Below are positions 1 through 9,846 of a stretch of 64,000 bases of DNA, piece after piece. Origin of the DNA: Candidatus Sericytochromatia bacterium (lineage in GTDB: Bacteria; Cyanobacteriota; Sericytochromatia; UBA7694; JACMQJ01); assembly GCA_026004035.1 (NCBI GenBank), contig BPII01000001.1:213926-277925 (forward strand), written 5' to 3'. The notes under the pieces were generated by a model that saw only the letters and a list, made by a program, of their open reading frames with translations, did no database searches and was not told where the DNA came from. The position numbers and the translations under genes are program-made. Numbering within the stretch: position 1 is the stretch's first letter; every line of letters starts with the position of its first letter.

Positions 1-1
1 T

Positions 2-1234
2 AATTTATTTAATATTAATGATAAATGTCTTTTAGGTGTATCTGGTGGTATTGATTCTATATTCTTATTTCATGCATTTTTACATTTAAGAGAAATCTTT
101 AGACTAAATATATATGTAGCGCATGTTAATTATAAACTTAGAGAAAATGATTCTGATTTAGATGAAAATTTTGTTACAAGTTTATGTAATGAATACTCAA
201 TACCTATATTTAAAAAAACTTGCCCAATAAAAAAAAATTCAGAAATAGAAAAATTAGCAAGAGATATAAGATTCAAATTTTTTGAAGAGATTTGTATAGA
301 AAATAATATTAATAAAATTGTTTTAGCTCATAACTCAAATGATTTATTAGAAACTATTTTAATGAAATTTATAAGAGGCAGTATATCATCTCTGTATGGT
401 ATGTCTATAAGAAGAAATTTAAACAATTCTTCAAATATAGAAATAATAAGACCTTTATTAGCTGTCAGTAGAGAGGAAATAAAAAATTATATTAGTAAAA
501 ATAATATCTATTATAGACAAGATAAAAGTAATAATAACCTAGATTTTACAAGAAACAGAATAAGAATAGAAGTCATACCAAAAATAATTCAAGAAAATAA
601 AAATTTATTATCTACTATTTTTTATAAATCAGAAGTTATTAATAATGAAAATAAATACCTTGATAAATTGTCACATAGTTACTTAAATGAGTGTTTGTTA
701 AAGAAAGATGATAATCATATTATTTTGTCAAAAAAAAATTTTAATAAAATACCTGAAGAATTAAAATTAAGAGTAATAAAAAATACTTTTATATTACTAA
801 AAAATAATAATTTCAGTTTTGATTTTAAAACTATTAGTGCTGTTAATAATTGCATTATAAAAAATGAAAGTAATAAACTCATTAAAGCAAAAAATAATTT
901 CTTTTTTATAAAAGATAGAGATTATCTAATATTTACAAAAGATGACAATATACTAAAAAAAGTTGAGTTTGAATATAAAATAATTGAAGAAGTTATTATA
1001 AAAGAATTAAATTTAAAAATAAAACTTTATAATAATAAAGAAGAATTTGTGGTGAAAAATTATTTAGAAAAAGAAAAATTTAAAAATAAAACTTTAAAAA
1101 ATTTTTTTGATAAAAAAAGAATTCCAGAATATGAAAGAGTAAGAACTTTCTTATTATTTTATAAAAATGAAATAATATATATACACAATTTTTATAATAA
1201 AGAAAATTTAGAAATAGAAGTGGAATTAATTTAA
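2..1234 (+). CDS. tilS: tRNA(Ile)-lysidine synthase TilS, 5' end outside window
   Basis: TilS adds lysine to C34 of the tRNA(Ile) CAU anticodon using ATP, so that the tRNA reads AUA. The frame is open from base 2, so the true start lies upstream of the window; the first ATG of this frame in a usual start position (362) is internal. Near the visible N-terminus is the PP-loop GVSGGIDS (about bases 35-58), and further on AHVNYKL and ETILMKFIRG, both typical of the TilS N-terminal domain. The last part (residues before the stop, with KLSDFF-like KTLKNFFDKKRIP and EIIYI) matches the TilS C-terminal domain. About 411 residues are visible. The gene converges with the MMPL gene. AUA is very frequent in the genes here, which fits a need for TilS. 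Confidence 0.93.
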   Translation, partial: NLFNINDKCLLGVSGGIDSIFLFHAFLHLREIFRLNIYVAHVNYKLRENDSDLDENFVTSLCNEYSIPIFKKTCPIKKNSEIEKLARDIRFKFFEEICIENNINKIVLAHNSNDLLETILMKFIRGSISSLYGMSIRRNLNNSSNIEIIRPLLAVSREEIKNYISKNNIYYRQDKSNNNLDFTRNRIRIEVIPKIIQENKNLLSTIFYKSEVINNENKYLDKLSHSYLNECLLKKDDNHIILSKKNFNKIPEELKLRVIKNTFILLKNNNFSFDFKTISAVNNCIIKNESNKLIKAKNNFFFIKDRDYLIFTKDDNILKKVEFEYKIIEEVIIKELNLKIKLYNNKEEFVVKNYLEKEKFKNKTLKNFFDKKRIPEYERVRTFLLFYKNEIIYIHNFYNKENLEIEVELI

Positions 1235-1327
1235 TTTTTTGTTTGTTAATTGGTATTTCTTCCAAATATTTAAAATAAAAATATTTTAGAACCTCAAATT
1301 GGTATTAATTTAAGTGTAAAAGCTCTA
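1235..1327. other. Convergent gap between tilS and MMPL gene, possible weak hairpin
   Basis: This 93-base gap lies between two convergent stops. It holds an AT-only inverted repeat (AAATATTT ... AAATATTT, about 1266-1289) that could act as a weak two-way terminator. It also holds the short word AATTGGTAT twice (about 1243 and 1298), which recurs downstream of mod and guaB. There is no strong GC stem, so termination is only a guess. Confidence 0.3.
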
Positions 1328-3487
1328 TTAATTTAATTTCTTAAAAGGATTATACCAATTCCATTTTCCCATAATAAACATAAAAGAAGGAACAAGTAAT
1401 AATCTTACTAAGGTCGCATCTAAAATTAAAGCACTTATTATTCCAATACTTATTTCTTTAGTTTGTGGTGATGTAGAAAATATACTTGGTATAAATACAC
1501 CTATTAATATTAAAACTGCTCCAGTTATTAAAGAACTTATTTTAGAAAGACCATTAATAATAGATTCTTTTACATCGTTTGTTTTATAATATTCTTCTGA
1601 TATTCTACTTAATATTAAAACTTCATAATCCATACTTAAACCAAAAATTATACAAAATAAAATTATTGGAACAATATTAGTAATTGCATTGTTTATAGGA
1701 GTATTTAATATATCACTTAAATATCCATATTGAAAAATTAAAACTAATATACCAAAACTTGCAAGTATTGGTAAAAAATTCATTATAGTTGCTTTTATAG
1801 GTAATACAATACTTTTCATATATAAAAATAGTAAGATGTATATTCCTAAAAATATAATTAAAAGCATTTCCGGAATATAAGAATATAACTCCTTTGTAAA
1901 ATCTTTTATTCTTGGAACTATACCACCAATGAGAATTTCATATTTTTGATTTCCTAAATGATAATTGCTTAAAAAATCTATTATTTTATTTGTATATTCT
2001 AAATTCATTATATCTTTTGGAAAAATATTTACTATAGTTAAAGAAGCATCTTTATTTATAAAAGGATTATTATTATTTTGATTTAATGCAAATAATAAAA
2101 ATATTGATGAATAGAATTTATAAAAATCTTCTGAAGTAAAATCATTTTTCCAAGATGTTAAACTCTGAACATCTGATATATAATCTTTGTTTTTTAAATC
2201 TTTTGTAAGCTTGTATATAAATTCTATAAAACTTTTCTCATATATTCCATTTTTTTTATTTGAATTTACTATTACAATAACAGGTACTAATTCACCTCCC
2301 CATAAATCTCTTTTTAATAGATTATAGCCCTTCATTGATTCTGATTCAGAAGGAGTTAAAGCTTGCACTGGTTCCCATAATTTTATATTTTTTAAAGGAA
2401 AAGTCAATATTATTAGCATTAAAAATGATAAGAGAAAATAAAGCTTACTATTATTTACTATATGCTTTGAAAAATATTGCCATCTTAATTTATTTTTTTC
2501 GTGATACTTTTTCAATAAATTGTTTAAAAACTTTGGTATATCTAAATATCTGTTTAATCCTAATATTAAAAAAGGTAAGAATATCAATGAATTTATTAAA
2601 GTCAATAAAATTACAAGCATTATATTCAAAACAACAATTCTACTTAATGTTAAATCAGGTATTAATAAAGCACTTATAGCACATAACATTATAAGTGCTG
2701 AAAAAAATATTGTTTTACCAACACTTTTTATAGTTTTTTTTATTGATATTTCAGAATTATTTGTAATTTCATATTCTTCTTTATACCTACTTAAAATAAA
2801 TAAAGAATAGTCTATTGCTAAAGCTAGTCCTATTAAACTTGTTAATATCATAGATATAGGATTTACAGGTAAATAAAAAATTTTAATTATGGCTTTTAGT
2901 AATATCAGTGTACTTGCACCTATTATTAATGGTATTAGTGAAGATACTATTGAACCAAAATTATATATAAGTATTATTAAAGCTATTACTAAAGCAAATT
3001 TTTCACCTTTACTTGCATCTTTCTTTCCAAAAGTGTTTATATCATATTGAAAAGCACTATTACCTGTTACATAAGCATTTATTTTATTATCTAGTGACCA
3101 TTGTTTAACTATATTTCTTATATTAGGAGTTAGATTTTGAATATATAGAAATGAAAATTCTTTTTTGAAATCAATAAATAATATTTTTGTATTATGATTT
3201 TTATTACTTTTTATCTCTCTTATATTTTCTATTTCTTTTATACTTTTAAGTTTATTTATTAAATTATCTAATTTAATTGATTTGCTGTCTATTGCAATAG
3301 CACAGGAGTTACCAAGTTTAATATTAAATTCATTTTCTAATATTTTAGAAACTTTATAAGCTTGAGTATTTCTTACTCCGTCTAATTCAATTTGATAATT
3401 TTCTCTTTTTATTACATTTATTGATAATAAAGATATTAAAATTAAGAATATCCAAGTTATTAAAATAAAGTTTTTAATTTTTCTCAT
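1328..3487 (-). CDS. MMPL/RND-family membrane transporter
   Basis: This 719-residue protein has the MMPL (RND-like) layout. There is one N-terminal membrane helix (about residues 7-25), a large outer loop, a block of five helices, a second outer loop (about 385-540) and a final block of helices. The two family signatures are GLALAIDYSLFILSR in the first half and GLSMDYEVLILSR in the second; both contain the Asp-Tyr pair thought to relay protons. YNFGSIVSSLIPLI is also typical. Members export lipids or hydrophobic compounds using the proton gradient. The start overlaps the end of the upstream TPM-domain gene by 14 bases, so the two are co-transcribed and probably translationally coupled. The substrate cannot be told from sequence. 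Confidence 0.88.
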   Translation of the reverse strand: MRKIKNFILITWIFLILISLLSINVIKRENYQIELDGVRNTQAYKVSKILENEFNIKLGNSCAIAIDSKSIKLDNLINKLKSIKEIENIREIKSNKNHNTKILFIDFKKEFSFLYIQNLTPNIRNIVKQWSLDNKINAYVTGNSAFQYDINTFGKKDASKGEKFALVIALIILIYNFGSIVSSLIPLIIGASTLILLKAIIKIFYLPVNPISMILTSLIGLALAIDYSLFILSRYKEEYEITNNSEISIKKTIKSVGKTIFFSALIMLCAISALLIPDLTLSRIVVLNIMLVILLTLINSLIFLPFLILGLNRYLDIPKFLNNLLKKYHEKNKLRWQYFSKHIVNNSKLYFLLSFLMLIILTFPLKNIKLWEPVQALTPSESESMKGYNLLKRDLWGGELVPVIVIVNSNKKNGIYEKSFIEFIYKLTKDLKNKDYISDVQSLTSWKNDFTSEDFYKFYSSIFLLFALNQNNNNPFINKDASLTIVNIFPKDIMNLEYTNKIIDFLSNYHLGNQKYEILIGGIVPRIKDFTKELYSYIPEMLLIIFLGIYILLFLYMKSIVLPIKATIMNFLPILASFGILVLIFQYGYLSDILNTPINNAITNIVPIILFCIIFGLSMDYEVLILSRISEEYYKTNDVKESIINGLSKISSLITGAVLILIGVFIPSIFSTSPQTKEISIGIISALILDATLVRLLLVPSFMFIMGKWNWYNPFKKLN

Positions 3488-4895
3488 TTATTGTTCTAAA
3501 TATCTTTTCTATTAGTTCTTTACTTTTTTGCATATTTCCTTCATTTAAACTTTTTAAAGCATTTTCTTTTAATATAATTAACGAAGCATCATTTGAAATA
3601 CCTTTTTCTATAAAAAGGTTATTAATTTGATTATTTATTTGTGAATATAGATGAGGTATAACTTCTAAATCATTTTTAGTTTGTATTAAAGAAGTTTCTA
3701 ATTCAGAAATTTTTTCTTTGAAAAAAATAGGATCATTTTTTATATCATTTATATCTATGTTAAATATTTCATTATTTATTTTTTCAAGAATTTTTTTTAT
3801 AAAAGAAAGTTCTAAATTGTAAAGTTTTGAATTTTCATCTACTAACCTTAAGTTATTTTCTAAATAAACTCTTAAATTAGATATATTTTCAAAACTATTT
3901 TTTATAATTTTCTTAATTTCTTTTCTTTTTTCCTTTATTATAGAATGATTATTATTAGCATCTATTTTTAATAAATTAAAGTCATCAATTATTTTATTTA
4001 TATCATTTATATTTTCATCAGAGATATTTTCTAGCTCATATGATAATTTTTCATAATAATCTTGAAGTTTTTGGAGAATATCTTTTAAAGAATTTAATTC
4101 TTGATTAACATAATCAATAGTTTTTCCTTTATAAACTTTAAAAAATTCTATATCTTCATTTATTGTTTCTATTAAGTCAGAAATTTCTTGTAATTTTATG
4201 TTAGATTCAAAAGATAAATCATTTATTATTTCGTTTTTCTTATCTTTATTTTTTTTTTGCTTATATAAAAAAAACAATAAAAACGAAATTATTAAAAATA
4301 TGACTAATATAGCCATATACTTTAAAATTTTGTAATAATCTATATTAATCATTCTATCATTATGAATTTTATTTAATTTACTACCTCCTAAACTTATTGA
4401 TTCTTTTTGATCAAAAGTTCTTTTATTTTTATTATTAGAAGATGTAACTAAATTATCAGGTGAAAATTTATTATTTATTGCTTCTACTAAATTATTATAA
4501 TTAATGTCATTATTTAATAATTCATTAGCTTTTTTGTTTTCTTTAACTTTTTTTCTATTTTTTAATTTCTCTTTTATGTTTTTTCCTATTGCAAATCCTC
4601 TTTTATTTGTAAAAGGGTCTATTACAACTAATATAGAATCATCAGAAAGTTTCCATTTTTCAAAAAGTTTTGATGCATATATACCTAAATTAATTTTATT
4701 ATCTGTTTTTATAAAAACAATTCTTATATCATTTTCAGAGTTTTGTAAATCATTTTCTAACTTGCTTATGTATCTAGCATCAAATTTATTAGATAAATCT
4801 ATGACTTTATTATTACCAGGTTCTGGATATATTAATTCACTTTTAACATTTATTGAATAAAGCAAAAAAAATAATATTAATAAAAATTTTTTCAT
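3474..4895 (-). CDS. TPM-domain (YgcG-like) membrane protein with long coiled-coil tail
   Basis: The 473-residue product starts with a signal peptide (MKKFLLILFFLLYSINVKSE). A TPM-like domain follows at about residues 20-130 (FDARYISKLENDL, VIDPFTNKRGFAIG). There is a linker, one membrane helix (about 194-212, YMAILVIFLIISFLLFFLY), then about 250 residues of charged, mostly coiled-coil sequence predicted to lie in the cytoplasm. TPM domains are known from Psb32/YgcG-type proteins; some act as acid phosphatases or assembly factors. The long coiled-coil tail is unusual for this family. The 3' end overlaps the MMPL gene by 14 bases, suggesting a joint role at the membrane. Function is uncertain. 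Confidence 0.7.
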   Translation of the reverse strand: MKKFLLILFFLLYSINVKSELIYPEPGNNKVIDLSNKFDARYISKLENDLQNSENDIRIVFIKTDNKINLGIYASKLFEKWKLSDDSILVVIDPFTNKRGFAIGKNIKEKLKNRKKVKENKKANELLNNDINYNNLVEAINNKFSPDNLVTSSNNKNKRTFDQKESISLGGSKLNKIHNDRMINIDYYKILKYMAILVIFLIISFLLFFLYKQKKNKDKKNEIINDLSFESNIKLQEISDLIETINEDIEFFKVYKGKTIDYVNQELNSLKDILQKLQDYYEKLSYELENISDENINDINKIIDDFNLLKIDANNNHSIIKEKRKEIKKIIKNSFENISNLRVYLENNLRLVDENSKLYNLELSFIKKILEKINNEIFNIDINDIKNDPIFFKEKISELETSLIQTKNDLEVIPHLYSQINNQINNLFIEKGISNDASLIILKENALKSLNEGNMQKSKELIEKIFRTINEKN

Positions 4896-4898
4896 TAA

Positions 4899-6074
4899 TT
4901 ATTGAAAATTAATTCCTAGTTTTTGCATTATTTCTTGAGGATTTAATGCAGGAAAATTATCAGCTTTTATTTCTACTATTTTACTATCTCTAATTAAAAA
5001 TGTAACTTTTACAAAAGGTAAGTCTAAAACTTTATTTGTTGCTGGTATAGGTGGTAATCCCATAAATGAAAAATCTTTTGTATGAGTTCCTTTTATTTTT
5101 AAATCACAACTTATAGTTTCTTCTTTTTCATCAAAATCTTTTAAAATTATTTCAGAATCAGGCAAAGCTAGTTTAAAAACATTTAAAAAACCTAATAATT
5201 CATTTTTTCCTATTGGTAAAGGTAATGGTAAGTTAAATTTAAAATCATCTGAAATTATTTCTTTCAAATTATCAAACTTATTTTCTTTAAAAAATAAACA
5301 AAAGTTTTCTAAAATATTTAAGCTTGATTTATTTACTTTTATTTGATTAGCTACTGATTGCATAGCTCTTTTTACTTCCTCTTCATCTCCTAAATAATAT
5401 TTATTTATATAATTTAAGTTCTCATCTAATTCATAAACTAAAGGCATACCTGTTGGGATATTTAACTCTAATATATCTTTTTCATTTATATTTTCTAGAT
5501 GTTTTATAAGAGCTCTAAGACTATTGCCATGTGCAACTATTATAACTTTTTTTCCTTCCTTAATTAAAGGTTTTATGTTATTTTCCCAGTAAGGTAAAAA
5601 TCTTTTTACTGTATCTTTTAAACTTTCTGTTAAGGGTAATTCTTCTTCAGATAATTCTTTATATTTATTATCATTTCCTGGATATCTTTTATCTGTTTTT
5701 TCAAGCTTTGGTGGTGGTATATCATAACTTCTTCGCCATATTTTAACTTGTTCTTCACCATATTTTTTAACAGTTTCTAATTTATTTAATCCTTGTAATG
5801 CTCCATAATGTCTTTCATTCAATCGCCAAGACTTATAAACAGGTATCCATAATAAATCCATTTCTTCTTGAATTAAATATAATGTTTTTATTGCTCTTTT
5901 TAAATATGAAGTAAATGACACATCAAAAGTGTAATTTTTTTGCTTTAAAATTTTTCCACAATTTATCGCTTCTTCTATACCTTTTTCTGATAAATCAACA
6001 TCAGTCCAACCTGTAAATAAATTCTCTTTATTCCAAATACTCTCACCATGTCTAACTAAAACTAATTTATGCAT
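4899..6074 (-). CDS. gpmA: 2,3-BPG-dependent phosphoglycerate mutase fused to a SnoaL-like domain
   Basis: Residues 1 to about 240 form a complete cofactor-dependent phosphoglycerate mutase (3-PG to 2-PG in glycolysis). It has LVRHGES with the phosphohistidine at 9, [17 protein letters not shown] and VAHGNS with the second histidine near 182. About 150 extra residues follow (roughly 245-391) that read like a SnoaL/ester-cyclase NTF2 fold: [22 protein letters not shown], then a closing IMQKLG. Standard GpmA proteins end near residue 250. The start is set at ATG 6074 because AAGGA sits 5-9 bases before it and the protein then begins directly at [11 protein letters not shown]; an in-frame start 33 bases upstream (6107) has no such support. 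The mutase assignment is secure; the role of the added domain is unknown. Confidence 0.88.
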   Translation of the reverse strand: MHKLVLVRHGESIWNKENLFTGWTDVDLSEKGIEEAINCGKILKQKNYTFDVSFTSYLKRAIKTLYLIQEEMDLLWIPVYKSWRLNERHYGALQGLNKLETVKKYGEEQVKIWRRSYDIPPPKLEKTDKRYPGNDNKYKELSEEELPLTESLKDTVKRFLPYWENNIKPLIKEGKKVIIVAHGNSLRALIKHLENINEKDILELNIPTGMPLVYELDENLNYINKYYLGDEEEVKRAMQSVANQIKVNKSSLNILENFCLFFKENKFDNLKEIISDDFKFNLPLPLPIGKNELLGFLNVFKLALPDSEIILKDFDEKEETISCDLKIKGTHTKDFSFMGLPPIPATNKVLDLPFVKVTFLIRDSKIVEIKADNFPALNPQEIMQKLGINFQ

Positions 6075-6169
6075 ATTTTCCTTTAGTAACTTTTTATAAT
6101 AATACAAAGATATTATACTAAATTTTCTTATATTTACAATAAAACAAAAAAGTTTTGATATGAATGCAA

Positions 6170-6559
6170 CTATTGACCAATAATATTCATAATAAAATTA
6201 AAAAGAGGATTCCATAAAATAATAATTCCTACTATGCTTGAAAATATTGCTGATACCAAAACAGCGCCAGCTGCCAAATCTTTTGATATTTTTGCTAAAG
6301 GATGCCATTGCCTACTGTAAAGATCAACAACACTTTCAATAGCTGTATTAATCATTTCGGTTACTATTACAATACAGGATGTAAGAAGTAATATTAATAT
6401 TTCTATTCTACTTATATTCAAAATAAAACTTAGTGTAAATACAAGAATACACATTGTTAAATGTATTCTCATATTTCTTTGAGTTTTTATAGAATAAATT
6501 AGTCCTTCTATTGCATATTTAAAACTATAAAATATATTTTTTGCTCTAATTCTAGACAT
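6170..6559 (-). CDS. dgkA: Diacylglycerol/undecaprenol kinase (DgkA family)
   Basis: A 129-residue integral membrane kinase of the DgkA family. It carries the signature [13 protein letters not shown] (Glu68, Asn71, Glu75), then [15 protein letters not shown], and three membrane segments (about 35-50, 53-70 and 97-118). The N-terminal part [16 protein letters not shown] is also typical. In Gram-positive bacteria and cyanobacteria this family often phosphorylates undecaprenol rather than diacylglycerol, and sequence alone does not decide which. It stands alone between gpmA and the MFS gene, all on the same strand, with gaps of about 80-95 bases. Confidence 0.88.
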   Translation of the reverse strand: MSRIRAKNIFYSFKYAIEGLIYSIKTQRNMRIHLTMCILVFTLSFILNISRIEILILLLTSCIVIVTEMINTAIESVVDLYSRQWHPLAKISKDLAAGAVLVSAIFSSIVGIIILWNPLFNFIMNIIGQ

Positions 6560-6639
6560 ACAAATATAATATTCTAAAAGTTAAATGTGTTTTCATATTT
6601 ATTTCATTTTTAATATTAAAAAATATTAATGGGTATTTT

Positions 6640-7803
6640 TTAGAAAATATTAGCTTTTTTTATTGTAGTAAAAACAAGTAAAAAACCTATTAACGATGCT
6701 ATACTTGCACTTATATAAGGATAATGATAATTAATCATATAATATACATAACCTCCCCATAAAGGACCTAAAACTCTAGCAAAACTTCCTAATGATTGAG
6801 AACTACCAAGAATAACTCCTAATTGTTCTTTATTAGCTTTCTTAGAAAATAAACTAGTAAGACATGGATTAATTATACTATTACCTAAAAATATTATAGT
6901 TACGAAAAATAAAGTAGTTAGTATATTACTAGCATATGAAAAGCTTATCATTCCTATTGATATTAAAAAACAAGATATTAGTATTAACTTTATTTCATCA
7001 TATCTTTTACTTAATTTACCAACTATAAAACCTTGAATTATTGATGTACATATTCCAAAATAAACAAAAACATAAGAATTTTTTTGAGCATCAAAATTAA
7101 ATTTATCATGAAACAATAAGGGTGAAGTAGAAAAAAGATTTGACATAGAAAATGTACTTATAAATTGAATAATTAATAAAATCATCATTTCTTTTTCATA
7201 AATAGTTTGCTTAAACTTTTCAAAGTCAAATTTTTTATTATTAGTTTCTTTATAAAAGTTATTACTTTCAGGTAGGTATAATATAACCATTATAAAATTT
7301 ATAACTGATAATAAACTTGCAAAAATACTAGGTATTTTATAACCAAATGGTATTAAAAATGAGCATATTATAGGTCCAAATATGAAACCCAAAGAAAAAG
7401 AAGCTGATAAATGACTTAAAACTTTTGATCTTTCATCTTTAGTTGTTATTTCTGATACATAAGATTGTGCTACTCCTATAGTTGCTCCTGCTATACCTGA
7501 CAATAGTCTTGAAAAAAATAACATTAATATTGAATTAGAAAAACCAAACATTAAGTAAGCAAAACAAGAACCTAAAACAGTAATTGCTATAACAGGCTTT
7601 CTGCCATATTTATCTGATATTCTACCCCATATAGGATTAAATATAAATTGTGCTAAAGCATTTGAAGATATCAATGATGTAATTACTATTTCATTAGCCC
7701 CAAAATCTTTAGCTAAAAATGGTAATAAAGGTATAATTATACCAAAACCCATTATGTCAAGAAATACAGTGAAATATATAGTAAATATTGATTTATTCTT
7801 CAT
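6640..7803 (-). CDS. MFS exporter of the DHA1/TetA type
   Basis: A 387-residue, 12-helix major facilitator. The N-terminal block DIMGFGIIIPLLPFLAKDFGA and the loop 2-3 motif GRISDKYGRKP are those of drug:H+ antiporters related to TetA. Helix 5 carries GPIICSFLIP, a motif-C-like antiporter stretch. It lies upstream of dgkA on the same strand. Drug efflux is a family-level inference; tetracycline as substrate is not shown. Confidence 0.85.
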   Translation of the reverse strand: MKNKSIFTIYFTVFLDIMGFGIIIPLLPFLAKDFGANEIVITSLISSNALAQFIFNPIWGRISDKYGRKPVIAITVLGSCFAYLMFGFSNSILMLFFSRLLSGIAGATIGVAQSYVSEITTKDERSKVLSHLSASFSLGFIFGPIICSFLIPFGYKIPSIFASLLSVINFIMVILYLPESNNFYKETNNKKFDFEKFKQTIYEKEMMILLIIQFISTFSMSNLFSTSPLLFHDKFNFDAQKNSYVFVYFGICTSIIQGFIVGKLSKRYDEIKLILISCFLISIGMISFSYASNILTTLFFVTIIFLGNSIINPCLTSLFSKKANKEQLGVILGSSQSLGSFARVLGPLWGGYVYYMINYHYPYISASIASLIGFLLVFTTIKKANIF

Positions 7804-7870
7804 AAATTATTATCTTAACAAGGAAACTATAATAAATAAAATAATGATTACAAATTTATAAAATGAATTT

Positions 7871-8977
7871 TTATTCATGATTTAATACTTGATGGTAAAT
7901 TTTTAAAGTTTCCAAAGCTGTTTTTTTCCAGGAGAATTTTTTTGAATTTTCAAATCCTAAATTAGAAAGTTCTAATCTTAAAGCTTCATTTAAAAATATT
8001 TTTTCCATTGCATAAAAAATTTCATTAGGATTATAAGGCGAAAAATATAAACAAGAATTATTACCTATTTCTTTTAAAGATGTTACATTTGACATTAATA
8101 CAGGACATTTGCAAGCCATAGCTTCTAAAGCTGTTAAACCAAAACCTTCATAAAGAGAAGGTAAAATTAAATATTTAGCATTTGAATATAATATTGCTAA
8201 ATCATTAATTGAAACTTTATCTATAAATTTAACATTATCAATAATAAAATATTCAAAACATAAGCTTAATAATTCATTACTTTTTTCTGTTACTAAAACT
8301 AAATCCCAATAATTTTCATAAACTTCTTTTATTTTTGAATAAACTTTTAAGAGAGTTTTTAAGTTTTTATGATTTTTATTATTACCAACATATATAAAAT
8401 AGCTGTTTAAATTTATACTATTTTTGTAAAATAAATCTGTTATACCTAAATTAGGAAAAAAATTTCTACTATGTGCTAATGGTATAGATACTATATTATC
8501 AATTTTTAACCAATTCTCTAAGTCCTTTTTTGAATATTCGGAATCTGTTATTATTTTACTTGCTTTTTTTGCATTCCTTTTTACTATAAATTCATAATAT
8601 ATTTTATGAAAGACAGTATAATCTTCTGGTCTATTTATATGAATTAAATCATGAATTGTCATAACATATTTTTTTCTTCTCAAAAATGGCATAATGAAGG
8701 AAGGAGTATGATACAAATTTATATCAGACTTATCTATTTTATAACCAAAAGTTATTAGTTCGTTTATTGAAAAAAGTTTTTCATTTACTATTATTTTTTT
8801 AGTATTTATAAAATACTCATCAATAAGCAAGGGTGAATTTTTATTCAGAAAAAGAACCAATTCAATATCTTTAAAATTAATTAACTCTCTAATTAATTCA
8901 TAAGTATATGTTCCTATTCCACTTGGCTTATTATTATAAAATCTTGTATCAATACCTAATACTATTTTTTTTAACAT
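7871..8977 (-). CDS. Glycosyltransferase family 4 protein
   Basis: A 368-residue GT-B fold, retaining glycosyltransferase. The N-terminal half has GIDTRFYNNKPSGIGTYTYELI, the glycine-rich acceptor-side loop of GT4 enzymes. The C-terminal half has YVGNNKNHKNL and the nucleotide-sugar site YEGFGLTALEAMACKCPVLMSN (about residues 270-295), containing the E-x7-E motif. Such enzymes add mannose or other sugars to cell-surface glycans. No other glycan genes are adjacent, so donor and acceptor are unknown. Confidence 0.88.
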   Translation of the reverse strand: MLKKIVLGIDTRFYNNKPSGIGTYTYELIRELINFKDIELVLFLNKNSPLLIDEYFINTKKIIVNEKLFSINELITFGYKIDKSDINLYHTPSFIMPFLRRKKYVMTIHDLIHINRPEDYTVFHKIYYEFIVKRNAKKASKIITDSEYSKKDLENWLKIDNIVSIPLAHSRNFFPNLGITDLFYKNSINLNSYFIYVGNNKNHKNLKTLLKVYSKIKEVYENYWDLVLVTEKSNELLSLCFEYFIIDNVKFIDKVSINDLAILYSNAKYLILPSLYEGFGLTALEAMACKCPVLMSNVTSLKEIGNNSCLYFSPYNPNEIFYAMEKIFLNEALRLELSNLGFENSKKFSWKKTALETLKIYHQVLNHE

Positions 8978-9246
8978 TATAAAATTTTATTTTATAGTAT
9001 AATAAATAAAATCTTGCAAAAAAGCTACAAAGGTTTAATCCACTAAATAGAATAAAAATAATCAATCTTGATAAATTTGAAAAGAAATACCTAAATTTTA
9101 CAGTATTTGATTTGTTTCTTCAATAAGTTTATTTAGTATTTGAACCCCAAAAAAATTTCAATGTATATAAAAATAAAATATAAAAATTTTAATTTATATG
9201 TATTTTCAATAATACACTTATGATATAAAATAATTATATATTATTA
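8978..9246. other. Divergent intergenic region with a promoter for the 9265 gene
   Basis: This 269-base AT-rich gap separates the glycosyltransferase gene (leftward) from the rightward gene at 9265. An extended -10 element (TG-A-TATAAA, 9231-9239) lies directly before the rightward gene. I see no gene, repeat or stable hairpin in the rest. Confidence 0.4.
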
Positions 9247-9264
9247 TTGAAGTTATATAAAGTT

Positions 9265-9846
9265 ATGAGCGAACAAACTAGAGAAGTTGCTCTTATATTA
9301 AGAGATAAATATAGAGATAAAATTAAATTACTTGAATATCATAAACATGTAATGAATTATCTTTTCAAAGTTTTAGAAGATACTTTAAATGAGGTAAGAG
9401 CAGACTTAATAAATTTAGGTGGTGATGGCAACTTAGTTAAGTTCTATAGATCACCTGATGATTCTTTTGTTGTAATAAAGCTTGGTGATGCATTAGGCAC
9501 CGTTTATTCTTATCCTAAGATAGCAATATCACCTTCAAGTCATCCAGGACAAAGTGGTTATTGTGGTAGAGCAATATATTTTAGAGGTGACTATAGAAAT
9601 TTAGAATTTGAAGATCCTGATCAATTAACAACGATAGAAGAAGATTCATTATTTATCTTTTTAGATAGTGTTCTTTACCATTTAGTTTCACCAATAGGTT
9701 TTCATAGAACTGATATACCTCGATTTGTTTATTTGATATTGTCTAATTTAGTTCAATATGATGATTCTCATTATAGTCCTATATATGAAGCAATACTAGA
9801 ACAACAAGCTAATTCTATACATCAGGCACAACAACAAAAAAGATAG
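9265..9846 (+). CDS. Conserved-looking protein of unknown function, 193 residues
   Basis: No family is recognised. The protein is soluble, with no signal peptide and no membrane helix. An N-terminal helical part (about 1-60) is followed by a region rich in Gly/Ser/Tyr (VYSYPKIAISPSSHPGQSGYCGRAIYF) and a mixed C-terminal half ending in a Gln-rich tail (EQQANSIHQAQQQ). The start is set at ATG 9265 rather than the in-frame TTG at 9247, because an extended -10 (9231-9239) puts the transcript start at about 9246. Its stop directly abuts the stop of the convergent macB-like gene. It is a single-gene unit. Confidence 0.65.
   Translation: MSEQTREVALILRDKYRDKIKLLEYHKHVMNYLFKVLEDTLNEVRADLINLGGDGNLVKFYRSPDDSFVVIKLGDALGTVYSYPKIAISPSSHPGQSGYCGRAIYFRGDYRNLEFEDPDQLTTIEEDSLFIFLDSVLYHLVSPIGFHRTDIPRFVYLILSNLVQYDDSHYSPIYEAILEQQANSIHQAQQQKR

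Noticed and set aside
362..1234. A 290-residue protein starting at ATG 362
   Set aside because: The same frame continues upstream to base 2 and contains the TilS PP-loop, so 362 is an internal methionine.
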